From Paraburkholderia sp. BCC1885 (GTDB taxonomy: Bacteria; Pseudomonadota; Gammaproteobacteria; Burkholderiales; Burkholderiaceae): a stretch of 64,000 bases of DNA. The notes under the pieces were generated by a model. The model ran no database searches. It was not told the DNA's origin and saw only the letters and a program-made list of their open reading frames with translations. The DNA is taken from NCBI RefSeq assembly GCF_900996235.1, contig NZ_CAAJGM010000111.1:310001-374000 (forward strand), given 5' to 3'. This document shows positions 58,469 to 64,000 of the stretch, in pieces. A program made the position numbers and the translations under genes. Each line of letters begins with the position of its first letter. Positions within the stretch are counted from its first letter, which is position 1.

Positions 58469-59119
58469 TTAGTTGAGCACCGCTTTCGGCAGATGCCAGC
58501 CGAACACCACCGCCATCATCCGTAGCGCGAAACACGCGAGGCCGCCGACGAACGCCGCCCAGCCGGGCGGCAGGCCGGCGCGGCGCGCGACGATCACCAC
58601 CAGCGCGCCAAAAAACGCCGCCGTTGCATAGATGTCGGCGCGCAGCACGAGCGGCACGCGCGCCAGCAGGATGTCGCGGATCACGCCGCCTCCTACGCCG
58701 GTGATCGTGCCCATTAGCATCGCCACGAACGGCCGGATCTCGAAGAGCAGCGCTTTCTCGACACCGGCCACCGCGAAGAGCGCCAGCCCGGCCGCATCCG
58801 CGACGGTGACCAGCAGGTCGGGAACCGGCTGCGCCAGCGAATGGAACAGGAACGTCAGCAGACCGGCCGTGAACGTCAGCGCCGGATAACGCCAATCGCG
58901 GATGGCGCTCGGCGGCGTGGCGCCGAGCAGCAGATCGCGAATCACGCCGCCGCCCAGCGCGGCGACGAACGACACCACCATGACGCCGAGCAGATCGAGA
59001 CCGCCATGCATCGCGCTGACCGCTCCCTCGACCGCGAAGACGAACGTACCGGCCAGATCGGCTACCCAGATGACGGTCTCGACCTTGAGCCTGGTCTTGC
59101 TGATGGACAGTATTGGCAT
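58469..59119 (-). CDS. TRIC-type cation channel family protein (UPF0126)
   Basis: 216 residues from ATG 59119 (MPILSISKTRLKVETV). About seven hydrophobic helices with the internal duplication typical of the family: GGGVIRDLLLG in the first half and GGGVIRDILLA in the second. Prokaryotic relatives (YadS/YicG) share the fold of trimeric intracellular cation channels; some may carry glycine. Exact substrate unknown. Confidence 0.9.
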   Translation of the reverse strand: MPILSISKTRLKVETVIWVADLAGTFVFAVEGAVSAMHGGLDLLGVMVVSFVAALGGGVIRDLLLGATPPSAIRDWRYPALTFTAGLLTFLFHSLAQPVPDLLVTVADAAGLALFAVAGVEKALLFEIRPFVAMLMGTITGVGGGVIRDILLARVPLVLRADIYATAAFFGALVVIVARRAGLPPGWAAFVGGLACFALRMMAVVFGWHLPKAVLN

Positions 59120-59308
59120 CGCCCCGTTACCTTCCCCTCGTTTGAATTGTCGAAAGGTATAGCGGAAACGAACCGAAGAGGGAAACTTTTTGCGCGGGTT
59201 TGGAGAGCCGCGCGACGTGTCGTGCAGGCGCTTGCCCGCGTATTGCATGGGCTTATTGCATGGACTTATTGCACACCGCTAAATTGCATGCCCCTGAATT
59301 GCACGCCC

Positions 59309-60835
59309 CTAAGCGGCGGCACGCTTGCGTTCGGCCTCAAGTAGCTCCGGTCCAAGCCCATCGTAGAGCGGCTGAAGCAGTTCCGCCGCCGGACGCCAGC
59401 GTTCCAGAGAGGTGCGAAACAGCGGCTTGCGCACCTGCGACGCACTGGCGGTATTGACCTGCCGCTCGGTTTGATGAAACGAAAGACACCGCTCGTCCCA
59501 GTCGAGCCCGCAGTGCGCCAGCATGCGACGCACGTTGCCTTCGAGATCGTCGACGAGGTCCTCGTATTGCACGTCGATCATCACGCCCTCGGGCAAGGCT
59601 TCGCGCCAATGCGCCATCAATTGATCGTAAGCGCGGTAATAGCGGCCCAGCTCGCCCAGGTCGTAGCCGAACGGCACGTCCTGGAAAATCCGCGAGTAGA
59701 TCGACAGGCACACTTCCACCGGCGAACGGCGGCTATGGATAAAACGCGCATTCGGCAGCGCCAGATGGATCAGGCCGATGTTGATGAAATTGAACGGGTA
59801 CTTGTCGGTGATGCGCCGATAGCTGTCCGCATTCCGGACTTCGATGCCGATGCGCCGCAGATAGTCCGCGCCGAGCGGCGCCAGTTGCGCCGCGGTCGCG
59901 TTTTGCATCGCATCGAAGCTGAGCCTGACCGGGTCCGTGTTGTCGCGCGCAAGCGACCCCACCAGCGCCTTGCCGAAATCGGGACGCTCGCCCGCGCCGA
60001 ACACCTGTGGATGGCTCGCCAGAATCTGCTCGATCAGCGTCGAGCCGGAACGCGGCATCCCGACAATGAAAACCGGCGACTCGGACGGATCGCCCAGGCC
60101 GTGCTTTGCCTTCAGCACATCGGCGCTCAACAACTGCGGAAGCTGGCCGAACAGGCCCAGCGTCATCGGCTCGTTGTAGTTGATGCTGCGGCGATGCAGG
60201 GCATTGCCTTTCAGCAGATGCTCGAACGAGCGGTCGTTCTGGCCGAGATCGGCCAGCGCGTAACCCATGGCGAAATGCAACTGCGCCTGATTGTCCGGCG
60301 TGAGCGACTCGGCATCCTGGGCCAGTTTTTCCATGGCGACGAAACAGGGATCGTCGAGCGTCATGCGCTTCGACTGCACGAAATTGCGGTAATACAGCAT
60401 GCTCTGCGGCGCGATTTCGATGGCACGGCGATAGGCTTCGTGCGCCTCGTCGAAACGTCCGAGCGATTGCAGGCAGTTCGCCATATTGTTGTACGAGCCG
60501 TCCACCAGCGCACCGAACTGCACCGCGCGCCGGTACTCCGCCACTGCCTCTTCGAGCTGATGCGTCTGCTCCAGGATCCAGCCGATGTTGTGATGGATGT
60601 CCGCGTTGTCGGGATCGAGCGCTTCCGCTTGCCGGTAGCGCGTGAGCGCCTCCGGAAACCGTTCCATCCGCACCAGCGTCGAGCCGAGATTGTTGTAGAC
60701 GCCGGGGTCCGCGGGCCGCTCGAGGAGAACCCGCTCAAAGCAGTCGAGTGCCGTCTGATGTTCGCCGCGTTGGGCGCAGGCGTTGCCGAGGGCGAACCAC
60801 TCGTCCGCGGTTGTCGGCTGTGTGTCTTGCGTCAT
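59309..60835 (-). CDS. TPR - sulfotransferase fusion protein
   Basis: 508 residues from ATG 60835. Residues ~10-190 are tetratricopeptide repeats (VYNNLGSTLVRMERFPEALTRY type units). The rest is a sulfotransferase domain with the PAPS phosphosulfate loop PRSGSTLIEQILASHP near residue 260 and a 3'-phosphate-binding region FIHSRRSPVEVCLSIYS. Such proteins sulfate proteins or glycans in other systems; the acceptor here is unknown. No glycan gene cluster is adjacent. Cytoplasmic by appearance. Confidence 0.9.
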   Translation of the reverse strand: MTQDTQPTTADEWFALGNACAQRGEHQTALDCFERVLLERPADPGVYNNLGSTLVRMERFPEALTRYRQAEALDPDNADIHHNIGWILEQTHQLEEAVAEYRRAVQFGALVDGSYNNMANCLQSLGRFDEAHEAYRRAIEIAPQSMLYYRNFVQSKRMTLDDPCFVAMEKLAQDAESLTPDNQAQLHFAMGYALADLGQNDRSFEHLLKGNALHRRSINYNEPMTLGLFGQLPQLLSADVLKAKHGLGDPSESPVFIVGMPRSGSTLIEQILASHPQVFGAGERPDFGKALVGSLARDNTDPVRLSFDAMQNATAAQLAPLGADYLRRIGIEVRNADSYRRITDKYPFNFINIGLIHLALPNARFIHSRRSPVEVCLSIYSRIFQDVPFGYDLGELGRYYRAYDQLMAHWREALPEGVMIDVQYEDLVDDLEGNVRRMLAHCGLDWDERCLSFHQTERQVNTASASQVRKPLFRTSLERWRPAAELLQPLYDGLGPELLEAERKRAAA

Positions 60836-61089
60836 GGACGGCCAGAAGTCGTGACAAAAACTGAAAAAAACCGCGCGCGGCGCATATGCGCCGGACACTG
60901 TAAATAAACGTTGAGGCCGAACTTAGCAGGAATGCGCCGCAACTTGATTTCCAAATTTCACCGATCGTTACATCTTGAGATAATGCGTAAGAAATGGAAA
61001 GGTGCGCGGTTTCGGATCATCGAGTCATGCCGTTTAAGCCGCGACGACGCAAAGTGCTACGATAATTGAGCCACCCGACGGAGACGGCC

Positions 61090-61287
61090 ATGTCGAAGTC
61101 ATTGAGTCCCGAAGCCATCGAGGCATTGCGACGCCTGAACGAAGTCGGTGTCGGGCAGCTTGCGCCACCGCTCTCGCCTGCCGTCATCGCGGAGTTGCTC
61201 GAACAGGATTTAGTTGTAGAAGCGCCGGGAGGCGAAGTCGAGATTACCTGTCATGGCAGGCAGTATTTGTCTGGCGATTGCGATTGA
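61090..61287 (+). CDS. Small unknown protein
   Basis: 65 residues from ATG 61090, with GGAGA 6 nt upstream. Reads as a short helical domain (SPEAIEALRRLNEVG, LSPAVIAELLEQDLVV) followed by a small beta part (GGEVEITCHGRQYL), reminiscent of a winged-helix fragment. No family assigned. Followed by a terminator shared with the secreted-protein gene opposite. Confidence 0.7.
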   Translation: MSKSLSPEAIEALRRLNEVGVGQLAPPLSPAVIAELLEQDLVVEAPGGEVEITCHGRQYLSGDCD

Positions 61288-61381
61288 AAAAGCGGTAATC
61301 ACGCAGCGCGTGCCTTGGACGATTTAGGCGCACCCTCGCTGCCTTGGAAACTTTAGGCATTCAGTCACCGCGCGCAAACGA

Positions 61382-61427
61382 AAAACGCCAGACAATGCAG
61401 ATTATGTTCTGCACGGTCCGGCGTTTT
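61382..61427. terminator. Bidirectional hairpin terminator
   Basis: AAAACGCC (61382-61389) pairs with GGCGTTTT (61420-61427); inner GAC/GTC and TGCAG/CTGCA pairs extend the stem. A- and T-ends fit use from both sides, between converging small genes. Confidence 0.75.
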
Positions 61428-61475
61428 CCCACCGGGCGTTAAAGGACGACGCCCCGGGTAATTCGGTCGCTGCGA

Positions 61476-61730
61476 TTACTGCGCTTGCTGGTTGCTCGCA
61501 GCGCGATGCGAACCCGACTGCGACGACGTACCATTCACGCCACCGTAGGCGTTTTGATCGGCAGCGGCACGTTCAGCAGCCACGGTCTGAGCGCTTTGGC
61601 CTTGTTGCGACGCCGGAGCGCCAACGTTAGGACGGTAGAACGGCGCCGGGCCGTAGCCGCTAGCGAATGCGGGAGCGGCGAGCGTGGCAGAGGCGGCAAC
61701 CAGCAAGGCGGCAAGAAGCGTGTTCTTCAT
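61476..61730 (-). CDS. Small secreted protein, unknown
   Basis: 84 residues from ATG 61730 with GGAGT-like sequence before it. Signal peptide MKNTLLAALLVAASATLAA with cleavage expected after AFA. The mature ~60 residues are Gln/Ser/Ala/Gly-rich (APASQQGQSAQ, SSQSGSHRAASNQQ) and probably unstructured. Similar small exported proteins are frequent in Burkholderia but I cannot name a family. Confidence 0.75.
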   Translation of the reverse strand: MKNTLLAALLVAASATLAAPAFASGYGPAPFYRPNVGAPASQQGQSAQTVAAERAAADQNAYGGVNGTSSQSGSHRAASNQQAQ

Positions 61731-62186
61731 GATGACTCCAATGAGCGTTTCGGACTTCGGTTCAGGAAGACGTCGCGACAGGGGCATTTCGGGTTTGTCT
61801 GCAACGCTGATGTGAATCAGTGTATTCCCTTACTATCGAGAATTTGTATCGATAATCCGAAATTACTTTTCCCGTGGCAGAAACAATCCCCGAGCGCCTT
61901 GTGCGGTGCGGAAAACAATGGGGTCGAGACAGGTTAAGTGGGGGTGCCGCAAGTTTTCGTTATGGCCCTTCTTTTATTTGTCATATGGCCGGGAGATAGT
62001 GGCGCGAGGGTTTGATGCGCGCCATAGATCAGGCGTTTTTGTCCCGTTCTCTTTTTTGTCCCCGTCTCTCTTTGGACCTGCGTTTCTTCTTCTAATAGAG
62101 CCACTGGCGGCTCGCCAAGGGCTTACCAGGATTACCCGCCCGCTTGCTGTAAAATCGCGGTTTGATTCACGCCGCCGGCCGTTCTC
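61731..62186. other. Intergenic region upstream of dusA
   Basis: 456 bp, more AT-rich than its surroundings, diverging between the secreted-protein gene and dusA. TATCGA...TATCGATA words occur near 61835-61855. TAAAAT (62150-62155) could be the -10 of dusA, but no good -35 is seen. No gene recognised. Confidence 0.45.
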
Positions 62187-63188
62187 ATGTCCCTCGCACT
62201 TCCTGCCAATCCCCGCCGCGTCTCGGTTGCCCCGATGATGGACTGGACCGATCGTCACTGCCGGTCTCTGCATCGCGCGATCTCGCGCCATACGTGGCTG
62301 TACACGGAGATGGTGACGACCGGCGCCCTTCTGCATGGCGACGTGCCCCGCCACCTGGCGTTCACGCCCGACGAAGCGCCGGTTGCCCTGCAACTGGGCG
62401 GCAGCGAACCCGACGACCTCGCCCGCTCGGCCAAACTCGGCGAGCAGTGGGGCTATGACGAGATCAACCTGAATTGCGGCTGCCCGTCGGAACGGGTGCA
62501 GCGCGGCGCATTCGGCGCCTGCCTGATGAACGAACCGCAACTCGTCGCCGATTGCGTCAAGGCGATGCGCGACGCGGTGTCGGTGCCGGTGACGGTGAAG
62601 CATCGGATCGGTGTCGACGCGGTCGAAGAGTACAGCTTCGTGCGCGATTTCGTCGGCACGATTGCGGAAGCTGGTTGCGACGTGTTCATCGTGCACGCGC
62701 GCAACGCGATTCTGAAGGGCCTCAGCCCGAAAGAGAATCGCGAGATCCCGCCGCTCAAATACGAGTTCGCCTATCAGTTGAAACGCGACTTTCCGCAACT
62801 CGAAATCATCATCAACGGCGGCATCAAGACACTCGATGAAGTCGAACAACATCTGCAGCACGTCGACGGTGTGATGCTCGGACGCGAGGCGTATCACAAC
62901 CCGTATGTGCTGGCCGAAGTCGATGCGCGCTTCTACGGCTCGACACAAACACCGCCGACGCGCGAACAGGTCGAAGCGAAGCTGATCGAATACTGTGCGG
63001 CTGAGCTCGAACGCGGCACGTTCCTCGGTTCGATTACCCGTCACGCGCTCGGACTTTACCGTGGAGCCGCCGGCGCGCGCGGATGGCGGCGCGTGCTCTC
63101 CGACAACAAAAAACTGGCGACGCGCGATCTCGCCATTTTTGACGAAGCGAGACAGCATCTGCGTGAGCCGGCCGAAATCTTTGAATAA
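62187..63188 (+). CDS. dusA: tRNA-dihydrouridine(20/20a) synthase DusA
   Basis: 333 residues. FMN-dependent TIM-barrel enzyme reducing uridines 20 and 20a in the tRNA D-loop. Marks are VAPMMDWTDRHCR at the N terminus, NLNCGCPSERVQ, GAFGACLM, VTVKHRIG and HARNAILKGLSPKENR, the last being typical of the DusA subfamily. Length normal. Lies 87 bp before tRNA-His. Confidence 0.97.
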   Translation: MSLALPANPRRVSVAPMMDWTDRHCRSLHRAISRHTWLYTEMVTTGALLHGDVPRHLAFTPDEAPVALQLGGSEPDDLARSAKLGEQWGYDEINLNCGCPSERVQRGAFGACLMNEPQLVADCVKAMRDAVSVPVTVKHRIGVDAVEEYSFVRDFVGTIAEAGCDVFIVHARNAILKGLSPKENREIPPLKYEFAYQLKRDFPQLEIIINGGIKTLDEVEQHLQHVDGVMLGREAYHNPYVLAEVDARFYGSTQTPPTREQVEAKLIEYCAAELERGTFLGSITRHALGLYRGAAGARGWRRVLSDNKKLATRDLAIFDEARQHLREPAEIFE

Positions 63189-63193
63189 AGGGC

Positions 63194-63222
63194 TAGGCAA
63201 ACGCAAATCATGTTTGTATAAT
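63194..63222 (+). promoter_or_regulatory. Promoter of tRNA-His
   Basis: TAGGCA (63194-63199), 17 bp, perfect TATAAT (63217-63222); the tRNA begins about 47 nt after the predicted start. Confidence 0.75.
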
Positions 63223-63275
63223 CTCGCTTCTTGATCGGCAAGCCAATTCACGGCGAGCCAAGAAGATGTTCCAGT

Positions 63276-63352
63276 GGTGGCTGTAGCTCAGTTGGTAGAG
63301 TCCAGGATTGTGATTCCTGTCGTCGTGGGTTCGAGTCCCATCAGCCACCCCA
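63276..63352 (+). tRNA. tRNA-His (GTG)
   Basis: Acceptor stem GTGGCTG / CAGCCAC, anticodon stem CAGGA/TCCTG around TTGTGAT (anticodon GTG at 63310-63312), and the T-arm GTGGGTTCGAGTCCCA... shape. The extra 5' G (63276) opposite C73 is the tRNA-His identity mark. CCA is encoded (63350-63352). Confidence 0.97.
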
Positions 63353-63571
63353 TTACTCCCCAAGCAGTTCTGCAGTAACTCCCCATTCCAGTTCGTGCAT
63401 TTAAAGTTCGAAGCTCCGCAATGAATTAATTCGCGTCCAGCTTCGCGCCTGCCATTTCATTGCACGCACGTGTGCCTTGAAGCGTCGTGATCGCTTGATC
63501 TCCGACGCGCTCCCTTCAAGCGAGGACGGCAGTTCCTGCCGCCCCCGCTATCTCACAGCGCAACTAGCACG

Positions 63572-64000
63572 TCACTTATGCTCGTCGTGCCCGCCTTCAT
63601 GTCCACCCTCATGCCCACCGCCTCCGCCGCCATGCTCCTGCGGCGCTCCATGTTGCGCAGGCCCGCCATGCTCCTGTTGCGGCGGGCCGCCATGTTGCTG
63701 CGGGGCGGCAGCACGTTCCTGCTGCGGGGGACCGCCGTGTTGCTGCGGTGGTGCGCCACGCTCCTGCTGCGGCGGACCACCATGTCCCGGCGGTTGACCG
63801 GAATTCCGCTGTGGAGGATGTTCCCCTCCCGGCGGCGGACCGCCATGTCCCGGGGGCGGGCCGCCGTGTTCTGGCCCAGGACCACCATGCTCAGGCACTC
63901 CACCATGCCCCGGCGGCGGACCACCGCGTCCGGGCGGCGGCGGTGGGTGATGCGCCCAATGTTCCTGATTGTTATACCAGGGGCGTCCACGATAATGGCT
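63572..64000 (-). CDS. His/Gly/Pro/Gln-rich repeat protein (N terminus beyond window)
   Basis: Open on the minus strand from the window edge to the stop at 63572, at least 142 residues. The visible start RGRPWYNNQEHWAHH, with a string of prolines after it, resembles the ordered part of small exported Burkholderia proteins. The rest is repeats: HGGPPPG/PEHGGP units, then three rounds of HGGPPQQE with QQ/ER variants, ending GGGGGGHEGGHEGGHDEHK. His-rich tails can bind metals. The true start and any signal peptide are outside, so the product is partial and unnamed. Confidence 0.7.
   Translation of the reverse strand, partial: SHYRGRPWYNNQEHWAHHPPPPPGRGGPPPGHGGVPEHGGPGPEHGGPPPGHGGPPPGGEHPPQRNSGQPPGHGGPPQQERGAPPQQHGGPPQQERAAAPQQHGGPPQQEHGGPAQHGAPQEHGGGGGGHEGGHEGGHDEHK
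63640..63800 (-). repeat. In-frame codon repeats in the His/Gly/Pro/Gln-rich gene
   Basis: Units of roughly 24-48 bp encoding HGGPPQQE/R variants recur about four times. They keep the reading frame, so copy number could vary between strains without breaking the gene. Confidence 0.6.

Noticed and set aside
63477..63797. Cys/Pro/Gly-rich plus-strand frame opposite the repeat protein
   Set aside because: It is the mirror of the minus-strand HGGPPQQE repeats; the minus frame stays open to the window edge and reads like a real protein.

Overview
This 64 kb window is high-GC, densely coded chromosomal DNA. It most likely comes from a Burkholderia/Paraburkholderia-type betaproteobacterium. The evidence is the gene orders alaA-hom-thrC, rpsF-priB-rpsR-rplI-dnaB, sbp-cysT-cysW-cysA-cysB and gcl-hyi-glxR, an undivided set of L-Ara4N lipid A genes in which the two ArnA activities sit on separate genes, and the close match of the protein sequences to that group. 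I see no prophage, insertion sequence, CRISPR array, origin or conjugative element; the region looks like ordinary core chromosome with a few accessory loci.

Layout. 1-4.6 kb: end of an alpha-2-macroglobulin-like protein and pbpC (cell-envelope defence and repair pair). 4.8-5.9 kb: a secreted helix-hairpin-helix protein with a Lys/Ala tail, and a YidB-type protein. 6.1-10.2 kb: clpB behind a clear heat-shock promoter, then nsrR facing a group III truncated globin (nitric oxide module). 10.2-16.4 kb, minus strand: moaE-moaD-moeA (molybdopterin) and thrC-hom-alaA (threonine/alanine). 16.9-24.8 kb, plus strand: an Mth938-like protein and the arn cluster arnT, a small flippase subunit, arnB, arnC, formyltransferase, UDP-GlcA decarboxylase, arnD (Ara4N modification of lipid A, polymyxin resistance). 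24.9-30 kb: bcp, a possible small RNA, a PIN-PhoH protein, an NlpC/P60 lipoprotein, and an SDR protein lacking the usual catalytic triad.

30-34.9 kb, minus strand: Pit-type phosphate transporter with its PhoU-like partner, dnaB, and the ribosomal/primosomal operon rpsF-priB-rpsR-rplI with a probable S6:S18 autoregulatory leader. 35-39.8 kb: a LysR regulator facing gcl-hyi-glxR (glyoxylate to glycerate). 40.1-46.3 kb, minus strand: asparaginase and the sulfate import operon sbp-cysTWA with cysB. 46.6-48.1 kb: lexA behind two LexA boxes, a 114-residue unknown protein directly downstream, and a beheaded DUF2939-like gene. 48.1-55.9 kb: universal stress protein, NodI/NodJ-like ABC exporter, an acidic unknown protein, a CTCC-containing permease, mnmH, an aldo/keto reductase, and two small proteins. 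55.9-58.1 kb: cynR facing cynT-cynS (cyanate detoxification). 58.5-64 kb: TRIC-type channel, TPR-sulfotransferase, small unknown proteins, dusA, tRNA-His(GTG) and the tail of a His/Gly/Pro/Gln-rich repeat protein cut by the window edge.

The most interesting signals are mostly regulatory or divergent family members rather than one new multigene system: a candidate small RNA between bcp and the phoH gene, the unknown gene cotranscribed with lexA, the SDR protein without Ser/Tyr/Lys, the S6:S18 leader, the NsrR-globin and CynR palindromes, and the H1-like tail on a secreted DNA-binding-type protein. All family names rest on reading motifs by eye; no database search was possible.
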